Source: JBMNOZ01 sp050943335 (GTDB taxonomy: Bacteria; Bacillota; Desulfitobacteriia; Desulfitobacteriales; Syntrophobotulaceae). Taken from it: a stretch of DNA of 64,000 nucleotides. The DNA is taken from positions 1-64,000 of the forward strand of contig JBMNOZ010000006.1 in assembly GCA_050943335.1 (NCBI GenBank), written 5' to 3'. Below are positions 17,934 through 26,124 of this stretch, piece after piece. The number at the start of each line of letters is the position of its first letter. The first letter of the stretch is position 1. Under the pieces are notes generated by a model that saw only the letters and a list, made by a program, of their open reading frames with translations, made no database searches and was not told the origin of the DNA. Both the position numbers and the translations under genes were made by a program.

Positions 17934-19328
17934 TTAGGACTTTTTTTGTTTTCTAGCTAGTAAACAATATAATTTAGAAGCTTTTTCATCCCTGGGCAAT
18001 AAACTATCGCTTCTTATTACACCAGGGATCCAAATAACCTTATTTTGGACAGCAATAAGGGGAAGTGTTTGGCGCTCAAATCTCGAAATATCTCTTTCCT
18101 GAAAAACTTTCTTAATATTTTTATGCCCCAATTTTTCGAAATACATTCTATCCCCCGGTCTTCTCCCCCTACAGACTAAGGGCTGCCCCAAATCAGCTAG
18201 TTGATATTTATCAAATTCCGTGGAAAACAAGATCTCCCTCTCTTCCGGCAGGCGATCAAAAATTCCCACCACTAAATCCGTGCCGGGAATGGCATGCCAA
18301 ATTTGGGGGCTCAGTTCAATCTCCAGATCGTCAGTAACTGCCCACTCTGGCTGGGAGTGAGCCTCTAGAAAGAGTAACCCTTTTTTCATAGCCTGAACTT
18401 TAAACCCCGGCAGATCCTGGCTCCACCCTGTTTTTCGACCATTTTTCATTAAAGTTTTAATATATTTGTGTTCTAAACCCCGCTCTTCGCCGCTTACCTC
18501 AGCAGCCGCTTTTCGCAACAGTCGCGAAAGAATGGCTGGCGGTTGGTCCCAGGCTTTCAAATCCAGAATTAATCCGCCTTGTTTGCGAATTTCCGCCAAC
18601 TGGCTCCAGAGATTAGAGATTAGAGAACTGAAAAATTCTTCATCCCAGCGCAATATTTCCGCCGTCCGCCCCAAGGATTCTTGAATTTTTTCGTTATAGT
18701 TTTTTTCCAGATAGGGAATAAGTTCTAGTCGAATTCTATTCCGGTCGTAATGAGTTTCCAAATTGCTTTGATCTACAGCATACTTAAGGCCCTCTCTATG
18801 GCAGTAAGCCAGGATTTCTTTTTTCGGAATTGAAAGTAGAGGCCTGATAATTCCATTCTTCGAGGGGAAAATACCGGAAAGCCCTGTAGTCCCGCTCCCT
18901 CGCAGGAGACGATACAATACGGTTTCCGCCTGGTCTCCCAAATGATGGGCAGTGGCCAAAATATTGCAGTCCCAGTCCTCCATATCCTCCCTCCAGCGAG
19001 CATAACGCCAGTCTCTAGAAGCCTCTTGAAAACCCCGACCTTCTTTTAAAGCGTTTTCCCGGGCGTTAAACTCGTGGAGGATAAAAGGAATGCCCCATTC
19101 TTGGGCCATTCTTTCCACTAACTCTGCTTCAGCCCGGGCTTCCTCTCTGGCTAAATGATTGACATGGGTAAACACGAGAAAAAGGTTTTGAGAGCCCTTT
19201 TCCTCCCGGTAACGTTTTAAAACATGAGCTAGGGCAACAGAATCCGGCCCCCCGGAAACAGCCACCAGAATCCTTGACCCCTGCGGGATAAGATCCGGAA
19301 GTATTGCCGTAGATAAGTATTGGTACAT
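17934..19328 (-). CDS. tilS: tRNA(Ile)-lysidine synthetase
   Basis: Modifies C34 of tRNA-Ile (CAU anticodon) to lysidine, so that it reads AUA. The PP-loop SGGPDS is near residue 27, and an N-type ATPase core and a C-terminal TilS substrate domain follow. The ATG at 19328 with AGGAGG 11 nt upstream is chosen; a TTG seven codons earlier lies at the ribosome site itself. It lies 37 bp after spoIIE, the same neighbour as in B. subtilis. Confidence 0.96.
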   Translation of the reverse strand: MYQYLSTAILPDLIPQGSRILVAVSGGPDSVALAHVLKRYREEKGSQNLFLVFTHVNHLAREEARAEAELVERMAQEWGIPFILHEFNARENALKEGRGFQEASRDWRYARWREDMEDWDCNILATAHHLGDQAETVLYRLLRGSGTTGLSGIFPSKNGIIRPLLSIPKKEILAYCHREGLKYAVDQSNLETHYDRNRIRLELIPYLEKNYNEKIQESLGRTAEILRWDEEFFSSLISNLWSQLAEIRKQGGLILDLKAWDQPPAILSRLLRKAAAEVSGEERGLEHKYIKTLMKNGRKTGWSQDLPGFKVQAMKKGLLFLEAHSQPEWAVTDDLEIELSPQIWHAIPGTDLVVGIFDRLPEEREILFSTEFDKYQLADLGQPLVCRGRRPGDRMYFEKLGHKNIKKVFQERDISRFERQTLPLIAVQNKVIWIPGVIRSDSLLPRDEKASKLYCLLARKQKKS

Positions 19329-19365
19329 AAATGTAGAAACCTCCTGCAAAGCAAAGCTGTAGAAC

Positions 19366-21450
19366 TTATTTTTTTCTTAACACCAGGATTACGCCGTCAT
19401 CTTCGAAATATTGGCCAGTCTGGGAAGCAATTTCTTCGATAATATTATCGGCTAGTTCCTGCACCGATAAGTTCTTGATTTGCCTTAAATGTTCCTTCAA
19501 CCAATCCCTTTTTTTATTTACTACATCTAAAACCCCATCGGTCACCATGATCAGAGTCTTGTCTTTAATATTGATATCGATAACTGGTATATCAATATCA
19601 TTTAATATTCCAGCCGGGAGGCTCGAGGTCTCAAAAGATTCTACCTGATCCCCATTAAGGAGATAAGAAGGTGCTGCCCCGATCTTAATCAGACGAACCT
19701 CTTCCGTATCAGTGTTGATAATCGCCATGTCCACAGTGACAAAACTCTCTTCCGGAGAACGAAGAACCAAAATAGAATTAAGAGCTTTCACCGCTCTCTC
19801 CGGCTCAAAACCAGTACTTAACAATTGCTCTAAAATTGTCAGGGCTGTTGAACTCATCCGAGCGGCTTCTTCTCCCACTCCCATCCCGTCACAAACAATT
19901 AATGCTATATTAGAAGGAGAGAGAGGTACGGAAGTAAAGTTATCACCGCTAATTCCATTCCCGCTTTTTATAAAAGTACCGACACCAATGTCTATGAATT
20001 GCCTGTAATGACGGGACCATACCAGAGGCTTACCCTGTTCTATATTATGCTGGGAATGTAATTCAGAAGCTAAATGCCCAATGATTTCGGAGACATTACG
20101 GTATTGTTCGACTACGGCATCCCGATTCAGGGCCAATCTTTTTTGCCAAACTTCCCGGTCTTTTTGCTGTTCTAGAATAAACCTTGCGGCAAGCATTAAC
20201 TCTTGTAATCTCCCGCAGTACATTTTCCATTCTGCCGGTAGTTCTTCCGGCTCAGATCCGGAGGCTACCTCCAACTCTTTTTCCAGAAAAGCAAAAAGGT
20301 CAAACATAAAATTATAAGTTCGATAAAAATCTCTTTGCCAACAATTCTTAGCTATGGAACAATCTTTGCAGATTCTTTCCACCAAAATATTCATCATTTC
20401 GGGCACTTCGGGCTTTATTCCAGAATCCAGTCCTGCGGCCTCGAACCCTAAAGCCAACTGGTCGAATATTTGCGCCAAAGTTTTAACTTTGTTTACTGTG
20501 GTCTCCACCTCGGGCATGGCTTTAGTTTTAACAGTTATTTTTTGTTTCTTTCCTCCAGGGAGAATTAAAAACATTATCAGCCCCAGGCCGGATGAATAAA
20601 GATAAGAGTAGATAGAACCCTCATTTACAAAATAAGCCATGATTAGCACTACCGCGCTAAAAGTTAACGCTAGACCGAGCTTGCCAAATTTACGAAATCC
20701 ACCGCAAGCAAATCCTAAAAGCCCGTAAATACCGGCGTTAATTAAATTTACAAGTCCAAATTCCCAGTGGAGCAAGAAACCTAATACTACCCCGGCTCCA
20801 GCTCCGGAACCGGCTCCGAATCTATCGGCAATATAGAGAAGAAAAAAACAGAGAAACGCGATTTGCAAGTTTATTAAGCCGATGGATATATTTTGCAAGC
20901 CGCTTAAACAAACAGCGAGGATCAAAACCCAAACCAGGCCTTGCTCGGCATTGAAACTCCCTTTCATTAAAACTTCCAAGTTGGAAAAGGCGTAAAGAAA
21001 GATTAAAGAAAAACCGGCCGCCAGAGCCCCTAGAGCGATTAACTCTATAATTGCTTCTTCAGAAATCCCCGGTCCAATTACAAGATTGAGTATCAGCGGG
21101 AGAACGGAAAAAAGAGCTGTGAAAAACGGAAGCAAGAAAATCTTTACCTTGTAGTCCTTAAACCGAGAAATAATAAGGATACATAATAAACCGCCGATCA
21201 TTACCCGGGTAAAAAGAGCGACATCCCCTACTGATATCGTTCCTATAATAATCCCAATTAGTCCGGGCAGGGTTTTCCTCTCTTTGTCCAGGGCCAAAAC
21301 CGCCAGATAAGCAATAGCAAAGGGATAGATACCCATAATATTTGAACGGGCGATTAGGCAACCTAGAAAGCTTAACAGTAGGAAGCCTCCTACTGTGCCG
21401 GAAAACCGGGATGAGATTTTTTCATTTTTCAGCGTAGCCCACTCAGCCAT
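19366..21450 (-). CDS. spoIIE: Stage II sporulation protein E, PP2C phosphatase
   Basis: Membrane phosphatase that dephosphorylates SpoIIAA to release sigma-F in the forespore and also takes part in polar septation. The 694-aa protein begins with about ten membrane helices (roughly 20-300), then a central regulatory region with a CKDCSIAKNCW cysteine cluster, and a C-terminal PP2C domain with metal-binding motifs CDGMGVGEEA and MVTDGVLD. It is shorter than the 827-aa B. subtilis protein. GGAAGAGGTGA precedes the ATG, and a Spo0A-type promoter lies just upstream. Confidence 0.97.
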   Translation of the reverse strand: MAEWATLKNEKISSRFSGTVGGFLLLSFLGCLIARSNIMGIYPFAIAYLAVLALDKERKTLPGLIGIIIGTISVGDVALFTRVMIGGLLCILIISRFKDYKVKIFLLPFFTALFSVLPLILNLVIGPGISEEAIIELIALGALAAGFSLIFLYAFSNLEVLMKGSFNAEQGLVWVLILAVCLSGLQNISIGLINLQIAFLCFFLLYIADRFGAGSGAGAGVVLGFLLHWEFGLVNLINAGIYGLLGFACGGFRKFGKLGLALTFSAVVLIMAYFVNEGSIYSYLYSSGLGLIMFLILPGGKKQKITVKTKAMPEVETTVNKVKTLAQIFDQLALGFEAAGLDSGIKPEVPEMMNILVERICKDCSIAKNCWQRDFYRTYNFMFDLFAFLEKELEVASGSEPEELPAEWKMYCGRLQELMLAARFILEQQKDREVWQKRLALNRDAVVEQYRNVSEIIGHLASELHSQHNIEQGKPLVWSRHYRQFIDIGVGTFIKSGNGISGDNFTSVPLSPSNIALIVCDGMGVGEEAARMSSTALTILEQLLSTGFEPERAVKALNSILVLRSPEESFVTVDMAIINTDTEEVRLIKIGAAPSYLLNGDQVESFETSSLPAGILNDIDIPVIDINIKDKTLIMVTDGVLDVVNKKRDWLKEHLRQIKNLSVQELADNIIEEIASQTGQYFEDDGVILVLRKK

Positions 21451-21478
21451 AAAGTCACCTCTTCCACTATATGGATCC

Positions 21479-21511
21479 AGTGTACCTTATTAGGGCTGCA
21501 AAGCTTGTCAA
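21479..21511 (-). promoter_or_regulatory. Spo0A-type sigma-A promoter of spoIIE with a 21-bp spacer
   Basis: On the minus strand TTGACA (21506-21511) and TACACT (21479-21484) are separated by 21 bp. B. subtilis spoIIE and spoIIG have the same unusual long spacing and need Spo0A~P bound at the -35. Here TTTGACA over the -35 differs from the reversed 0A box TTCGACA at one base. The start point would be about 22 nt before the ATG. Confidence 0.75.
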
Positions 21512-21644
21512 AGTAAGGGCTACTTACCTCCATGTTAAATCCAATTTTACAATAATTCAAAAACTTTCTTATTATTTAAAGGTTTTATGGTTTAACTTGA
21601 CAAAAATTTAATCCCTCCTCTCAGTTGTAACGAATCGAACTGAT

Positions 21645-21676
21645 TAAAAAATCCTTCCTAATTATATAAGGAAGGA
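21645..21676 (-). terminator. Rho-independent terminator after divIC
   Basis: On the minus strand TCCTTCCT/AGGAAGGA forms an 8-bp stem followed by TTTTTT, about 35 bp after the divIC stop. It isolates spoIIE from the rqcP-yabP-yabQ-divIC genes upstream. Confidence 0.85.
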
Positions 21677-21709
21677 AACGATCACTTTAGGTTTTACTGC
21701 CGAGTTGCT

Positions 21710-22009
21710 TTATTGTTCTTTAGGTGCAATCAAGATTTCACCTTTTCTAACCAAGCCTAACTTTTCGCGGGCTAGCTGTTCAATATAACTGGGCGTGTTT
21801 AGTTTTTCTATTTCTTGTCGCAGATTATCATTTTTAGCGATAATAGCGTTCTTTTGAGCAATCAAGGTGGCCCTTTTCGCTTCCAGAGATTGATCTTTTT
21901 TATATAGTTGGTAAGACCAGCTTCCGGCTAGGATTAAAGCAATCCCAAGCCCCAACATCAGTAAAGGATGAATTTTATTTTTTCTTCTGCGATATTGTAG
22001 ATTACTCAT
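21710..22009 (-). CDS. divIC: Septum formation initiator DivIC/FtsB family
   Basis: Small bitopic division protein of the FtsB/DivIC class, which forms a complex with FtsL and DivIB/FtsQ at the septum. At 99 aa it has a basic cytoplasmic start, a membrane helix (about 15-33), an extracytoplasmic coiled coil (about 38-70) and the conserved IEQLAREKLGLV segment. Position between yabQ and spoIIE matches B. subtilis divIC. Confidence 0.94.
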   Translation of the reverse strand: MSNLQYRRRKNKIHPLLMLGLGIALILAGSWSYQLYKKDQSLEAKRATLIAQKNAIIAKNDNLRQEIEKLNTPSYIEQLAREKLGLVRKGEILIAPKEQ

Positions 22010-22124
22010 CTATCTTTTTCATCCTCCACAGTGCGAAAATACAAAAAGATCCAGCTAATTGTAATTATATACCTAAACAAAGGTCAAAAGCAATACTCCG
22101 CTGTCATTTTGACCTCTCGCTTGG

Positions 22125-22619
22125 TCATTTCTTTGGTTTTTTAGTTAAAAAATACCGGGCTTTGGTTAGTGATTGTTTGCTCAAATCCTCTCCTATTCTG
22201 AATAACAACAAGCCCAACCAACGCAAAAGCCCATAAGGGCCCGCCATTAGCAGAGAAAGTGATTTATAAAACCCTTTCCCGATAATAGATATAAGAAACA
22301 ACAGTGAACCTATTATTTTAGCAACCCCTTCCAAAAGGAGCCGAATAATTCTGGTCAAATAGGGGCTTAGAAAATAAAGATAGGCTAACAGCCCTAAAAG
22401 GCTCCCTAGAAAAAGGTAGAATCGTAATTCCAGATAATTTGCCCGCTGGGCAAAATAAAAGATTATTAGTAAAGCCAGGATTGAAAAAAAAAGATCTCCG
22501 ATAAATGTCACCGTTTTATTGAAGCGCATTTTTCTTCTGGAAATCCTGTAAAAATCAAAACAAAAACCGATTATAATTCCGCTGAGGATGACCTGTCCCA
22601 AAACAAAAAACTCGCTTAT
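22125..22619 (-). CDS. yabQ: Spore cortex biosynthesis protein YabQ
   Basis: Membrane protein needed for spore cortex formation, expressed in the mother cell in B. subtilis. Four or five hydrophobic segments and the FDFYRISRR turn identify the family. The first standard start codon in frame is a TTG at 22601, but it lies inside the first membrane helix with no ribosome site. An ATA codon at 22619 has AGGAG 4 nt upstream and adds ISEFFV, restoring a plausible N terminus (164 aa). I take ATA as the probable start. It follows yabP by about 27 bp. Confidence 0.85.
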   Translation of the reverse strand: MSEFFVLGQVILSGIIIGFCFDFYRISRRKMRFNKTVTFIGDLFFSILALLIIFYFAQRANYLELRFYLFLGSLLGLLAYLYFLSPYLTRIIRLLLEGVAKIIGSLLFLISIIGKGFYKSLSLLMAGPYGLLRWLGLLLFRIGEDLSKQSLTKARYFLTKKPKK

Positions 22620-22646
22620 TTGACTCCTCTCCCTTCCTTAAGGGAC

Positions 22647-22913
22647 CTACTTAAAAAGTCGTTCCCACACCCGTGGCGAGGATTCCGAGGATATTGCCGA
22701 ATATGACAAGTGATCAAAATTTCCTTCGATCTTTATTTCAGACATTTCAAGATTTAAATTTTTTACTCCTAAATCTTGGCCCTTAATAATCATATTACCC
22801 TTAATAGTGTCGAGCTGGATTTCTTTCGGATCGAATGATTTGACCTTCTTGACCCCGGTGATTTCCAAATATCGCCGATCTTCAATAACAATTTTATGGG
22901 GCTTCTCCGTCAT
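22647..22913 (-). CDS. yabP: Sporulation protein YabP
   Basis: A small beta-rich protein of 88 aa with the family pattern VIEDRRYLEITGVKKV and LDTIKGNMIIKG. YabP and YabQ are mother-cell proteins needed for cortex formation in B. subtilis. Here yabP sits between rqcP and yabQ in the conserved order, and is likely to be one transcription unit with them. Confidence 0.95.
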   Translation of the reverse strand: MTEKPHKIVIEDRRYLEITGVKKVKSFDPKEIQLDTIKGNMIIKGQDLGVKNLNLEMSEIKIEGNFDHLSYSAISSESSPRVWERLFK

Positions 22914-22949
22914 CCTTATCCCCTCCGTAATGACCTTCTTGATTTATCA

Positions 22950-23207
22950 TTATTCTTTTTTTTCATCCTTTAGAACAGAAAAAAGAGTGTGAGCTTCTTC
23001 CGCTCGGATACTAGAAGGGGTCGCGAGAACCTGAACTTCAAGGAGACGGTTTTTCATGTCGATAGCAATAATATCGCCGGGCTGCACGTCAGTAGAGGGT
23101 TTGGCCAAGCGCTGGTTAACACTTACTTTTTGTCCCTCGCAAACTTCTTTGGCCACTGTTCTTCTTTTGATGAGCCGCGATACTTTTAAGAATTTATCTA
23201 ATCTCAT
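22950..23207 (-). CDS. rqcP: S4-domain RNA-binding protein RqcP (YabO)
   Basis: An 85-aa Hsp15-like S4 protein. RqcP binds stalled 50S subunits with RqcH and supports C-terminal alanine tailing in ribosome quality control. The S4 core MRLDKFLKVSRLIKRRTVAKE is followed by a short beta strand region (VNQRLAKPSTDVQPGD). It starts the rqcP-yabP-yabQ-divIC series. Confidence 0.94.
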   Translation of the reverse strand: MRLDKFLKVSRLIKRRTVAKEVCEGQKVSVNQRLAKPSTDVQPGDIIAIDMKNRLLEVQVLATPSSIRAEEAHTLFSVLKDEKKE

Positions 23208-23258
23208 AATTCATTCCTCCATTCCTAATTGAGGTTACCCTTAAACTAATCAGGGTTT

Positions 23259-23289
23259 ATAAAAAAAAGGTTCCGAAGAACCTTTTTTA
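23259..23289 (-). terminator. Rho-independent terminator of hup
   Basis: On the minus strand AAAAAAGGTTC, a TTCG-type loop and GAACCTTTTTTTT form a strong stem with a T-run, about 26 bp after the hup stop. Confidence 0.9.
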
Positions 23290-23314
23290 GAAATGACAAT
23301 TAAGTAAAGTATTG

Positions 23315-23587
23315 TTATTGTACGCTTTTCCTTAAAGTTTTTCCTGCTTTGAACCCCGGAACTTTGCAGGCTGGGATCAATATTTCCTCTCTTGTTTGAG
23401 GATTTCTCCCTTTCCGTTCTCCCCGTTCCTTAACTTCGAAAGTGCCAAATCCAACCAGTTGAACTTTCTCTCCATTTGCAAGCGCTTCGCTGATGGCGTC
23501 AAAGACCGCTGCCACAGCTCTCTCAGAATCCTTCTTGGTAAGCTCGGTTCTTTCCGCAACAGCAGCGACAAGTTCGGCTTTATTCAA
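23315..23587 (-). CDS. hup: DNA-binding protein HU
   Basis: Histone-like nucleoid protein, a DNA-bending homodimer. From the TTG at 23587 the protein is 90 aa (MNKAELVAAVAERTEL), the standard HU start, with GGGAGGGAG about 5 nt upstream. A frame beginning five codons earlier reads through the ribosome site and is rejected. The DNA-binding arm GRNPQTREEI is present. The palindrome ACATTAGTAATGT (23613-23625) lies about 25 bp upstream of the start and could be an operator. Confidence 0.97.
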   Translation of the reverse strand: MNKAELVAAVAERTELTKKDSERAVAAVFDAISEALANGEKVQLVGFGTFEVKERGERKGRNPQTREEILIPACKVPGFKAGKTLRKSVQ

Positions 23588-23686
23588 AAGTCTCCCTCCC
23601 AAAAATTAAATTACATTAGTAATGTTTTATTCGCTATAAAATCGTGTTTTCCTTCTTATTTTAGTAAAATGAGACATTAAAACCAT

Positions 23687-24820
23687 TTATTTCTTCTTTG
23701 TCATTTCCCAATAGATATCCAGTTTGTCTAAGGGCATCTCTTCCATTATTTTCCCTTCCTCGCTCACTAACTTCCGCATCTCGTTAAACCGGTTCTGAAA
23801 TTTATTTGTAGAGTTAAGTAGAGCCTGTTCAGGATCTACATTTAGGAAGCGGGCGAGATTAACGATGGAAAAGAGTAAATCACCAAGTTCCTCCTCTACT
23901 CTTCCCCTATTGACCTCCAATTCATCTTCTAGTTCGGAGAGTTCTTCATAAATTTTGGCTAAAGGACCATCATGTCTTTGCCAATCAAAACCGGCTTTGC
24001 TCGCCTGTTTTTGGGTTTTTTCCGCCTTATACAGGGCCGGTAAACCCTCAGGGATATTAAAATAATTGGCAGGCTCCGCCGGTAGGCCGGCAGAAACTTT
24101 TTCTTGTTTTTTTATTCGTTCCCAATTACGAGCAACCTCTTCTCCAGAGCGGGCAATAGCAGAGCTAAAGATGTGAGGATGACGGCGTTTTAACTTTTTA
24201 TTGATTCCGGCCACAACATCGTCCAAACAAAAATATCCTTTTTCTTTTGCAATTGTGGTCTGAAATACTATTTGCAATAATAAGTCTCCCAGTTCCTCAC
24301 ATAAATTATTCATATTATTGGCATTAATGGCCTCTATAACTTCATAAGTTTCTTCAATCAAATACTTTCTCAAGCTTTGGAATGTTTGCTCCTTATCCCA
24401 AGGACACCCCTTTGCAGAGCGAAGTTCAGCCATTATCTCAACCAATTTCACCAGGGACTTATCTGGTACCAAGAAATCAGTGTGAACATTAAATAATTCG
24501 CCGACAGTCCTCTTTAAATTAGAAACTGCTTTACTTTCCGCCAGAGGATGGCCGGGTAAAGCCAAGACTACCTGTTCCGGCAAATGTTGATCCTTTTTCA
24601 GGCTAGCCAGGAGAGCAGACCCAATTTCTTCGTCGTTTATTTCTCCGGCGGGGAAGAGTTCCCGATAGCAAATCCCTGCGGCCGCCATCTCTTTCACCAC
24701 TAAAGGTTCGGAATTTAAGGTATAGACAATCCTAGTTTTCTCTAAAAGCCTAAAAATTTCTAGGGAAATATCTGTGAATTTTCCATATCCGAGTCCAATT
24801 ACATATAAAATCGGTTTCAA
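23687..24820 (-). CDS. mazG: MazG-family nucleotide pyrophosphohydrolase with shortened methylase-like N terminus
   Basis: B. subtilis YabN (489 aa) is a tetrapyrrole-methylase-like domain fused to MazG. This protein is 377 aa: residues 1-115 keep only the start of the methylase fold (YVIGLGYGKFTDIS, and an ALPGHPLAES motif), then a tandem MazG domain begins near residue 125 with GCPWDKEQTFQSL and the metal-binding EETYEV/EELGDLL. MazG hydrolyses non-canonical NTPs. About 100 residues of the methylase domain, including its C-terminal half, seem lost. It is divergent from the membrane protein gene at 24907. Confidence 0.92.
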   Translation of the reverse strand: MKPILYVIGLGYGKFTDISLEIFRLLEKTRIVYTLNSEPLVVKEMAAAGICYRELFPAGEINDEEIGSALLASLKKDQHLPEQVVLALPGHPLAESKAVSNLKRTVGELFNVHTDFLVPDKSLVKLVEIMAELRSAKGCPWDKEQTFQSLRKYLIEETYEVIEAINANNMNNLCEELGDLLLQIVFQTTIAKEKGYFCLDDVVAGINKKLKRRHPHIFSSAIARSGEEVARNWERIKKQEKVSAGLPAEPANYFNIPEGLPALYKAEKTQKQASKAGFDWQRHDGPLAKIYEELSELEDELEVNRGRVEEELGDLLFSIVNLARFLNVDPEQALLNSTNKFQNRFNEMRKLVSEEGKIMEEMPLDKLDIYWEMTKKK

Positions 24821-24848
24821 TTGTTTTGCCTCCTACCGAGAGAAAGAA

Positions 24849-24876
24849 TTGCAACTTCTATGTAAAAAAGTATAAT
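24849..24876 (+). promoter_or_regulatory. Sigma-A promoter of the 163-aa membrane protein gene
   Basis: TTGCAA (24849-24854), a 16-bp spacer and TATAAT (24871-24876) lie 30 bp upstream of the ATG in the divergent space with mazG. Confidence 0.65.
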
Positions 24877-24906
24877 GATACTTATAAAATACCAAGGAGG
24901 AGTCAA

Positions 24907-25395
24907 ATGTCAAAAATTTTTTATAAATTTGGTTTGGTAGCCTCTATCGCCTTGGGAATTCTCACCGCCCTTTTATCCCGGCCTTTATATGGCTTAATTG
25001 CAACCCCCCTATTAATTATTTTGTTTTACTCGGGCTTCGGTATTTATTTTTGGTATCAAAAAAAGGCTTTTCTAAAAAGTTGCGCCGATATCATTAAAGA
25101 TAAGAAGATTATAATAATTGATTCAGCTAATACAACTATTAATGATATCGACCACAGCGGGATGCTCCTCTTAACTGAAGATGAACTGGTCTTTAAAGCC
25201 ACAGAAATCAATTTAGCACATAAAATTACCCTTGTAAACAATATTCAGGAAGTTAGACAAGTCAGTATTTATTATTTTGGCTATCTAGCTGACGCTTTTC
25301 AAGTCAAATTAAAGGATAATACCATCGAGAAGTATGTGGTCAATAATCCCCCCGCTTGGGTAGCAAGCCTTAAACCTTTAATCCAAGAAGATTAA
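24907..25395 (+). CDS. Two-helix membrane protein with a GRAM/PH-like cytoplasmic domain, unknown function
   Basis: The ATG at 24907 has AAGGAGGAG immediately upstream and gives 163 aa; an upstream ATG at 24826 has no ribosome site. Two hydrophobic helices (about residues 8-26 and 29-50) precede a beta-rich soluble part (LLLTEDELVFKA ... VSIYYFGYLADAFQVKL) that looks like a GRAM or bacterial PH fold by pattern. I do not recognise the family with certainty. It is the only plus-strand gene between 0 and 31 kb and carries its own promoter and terminator. Confidence 0.8.
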   Translation: MSKIFYKFGLVASIALGILTALLSRPLYGLIATPLLIILFYSGFGIYFWYQKKAFLKSCADIIKDKKIIIIDSANTTINDIDHSGMLLLTEDELVFKATEINLAHKITLVNNIQEVRQVSIYYFGYLADAFQVKLKDNTIEKYVVNNPPAWVASLKPLIQED

Positions 25396-25427
25396 AAAAG
25401 AGGATGACAATGACCATCCTCTTTTAT
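25395..25427. terminator. Bidirectional terminator between the membrane protein gene and spoVT
   Basis: AAAAGAGGATG and CATCCTCTTTT form an 11-bp stem with A-run and T-run on the two sides, so it can stop transcription from both converging genes. Confidence 0.9.
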
Positions 25428-25490
25428 ATATTTACTTTTCATATCTGAGCCAAACAGAAGGTTAAGCCCGCTGTCCATTTCCAAAGGAAA

Positions 25491-26027
25491 TCATTGTTCC
25501 ATCTGCTTAGCCAAAAAACCGGCCGCAGTTTCCACAAGTTTAGTCTCTAAGTCTCCCATTTTTGTATTAGGGTCTTTAGACATCAATATCACTACTCCAA
25601 TTGAGTCTCCTTGAGCAATTATTGGAGCAATGACTTGGCTTTTCTCATCACCTTCCTGATCTTTTACTAGCGGTGTGTCCCCGGAAGCAAACATTGTTCT
25701 TCTTTCTTCCATTGCCTGTTCTGCAATAGCCCCTAGGGGTTTATTCAAGTATTCCTTCTTGGACGCTCCTGCGACAGCTATAATTATGTCTCTGTCCCCA
25801 ATGCAAGCAATATGCCCTGTTGCTTCAAATAAGGAGTCCGCATATTCTTTAGCAAAATCTCCGAGTTCGCCGATTGGGGAGTATTTTTTGAGTATTACTT
25901 CCCCTTCCCTGTCAACAAATATTTCTAATGGATCCCCTTCTCTTATCCGTAAAGTTCGCCGGATTTCCTTCGGAATAACAACACGGCCCAGATCATCAAT
26001 TCTTCTAACAATTCCGGTTGCTTTCAA
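25491..26027 (-). CDS. spoVT: Stage V sporulation transcriptional regulator SpoVT
   Basis: AbrB-type swapped-hairpin DNA-binding domain (residues 1-50, GIVRRIDDLGRVVIPKEIRR) joined to a GAF domain (about 55-178). In B. subtilis it is a forespore regulator under sigma-G. The 178-aa length matches. The start is TTG after GGAGGGAG. A sigma-F/G-like promoter lies 39-68 bp upstream. The neighbours prsA, mfd and mazG keep B. subtilis order. Confidence 0.97.
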   Translation of the reverse strand: MKATGIVRRIDDLGRVVIPKEIRRTLRIREGDPLEIFVDREGEVILKKYSPIGELGDFAKEYADSLFEATGHIACIGDRDIIIAVAGASKKEYLNKPLGAIAEQAMEERRTMFASGDTPLVKDQEGDEKSQVIAPIIAQGDSIGVVILMSKDPNTKMGDLETKLVETAAGFLAKQMEQ

Positions 26028-26065
26028 TGAGTTCTCCCTCCTTTTCCAAGCAACTGATTCAATGT

Positions 26066-26095
26066 TAGTATATATCCAGAGTTGTTTTATTATTC
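26066..26095 (-). promoter_or_regulatory. Sigma-F/sigma-G type promoter of spoVT
   Basis: On the minus strand GAATA (26091-26095), an 18-bp spacer and TATACTA (26066-26072) fit the B. subtilis sigma-G pattern GHATR-N18-CATWHTA except for the first base of the -10. spoVT is a sigma-G gene in B. subtilis, which supports the assignment. Confidence 0.65.
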
Positions 26096-26124
26096 ATATT
26101 TTACCATAGCACTTAAAAAAGATT

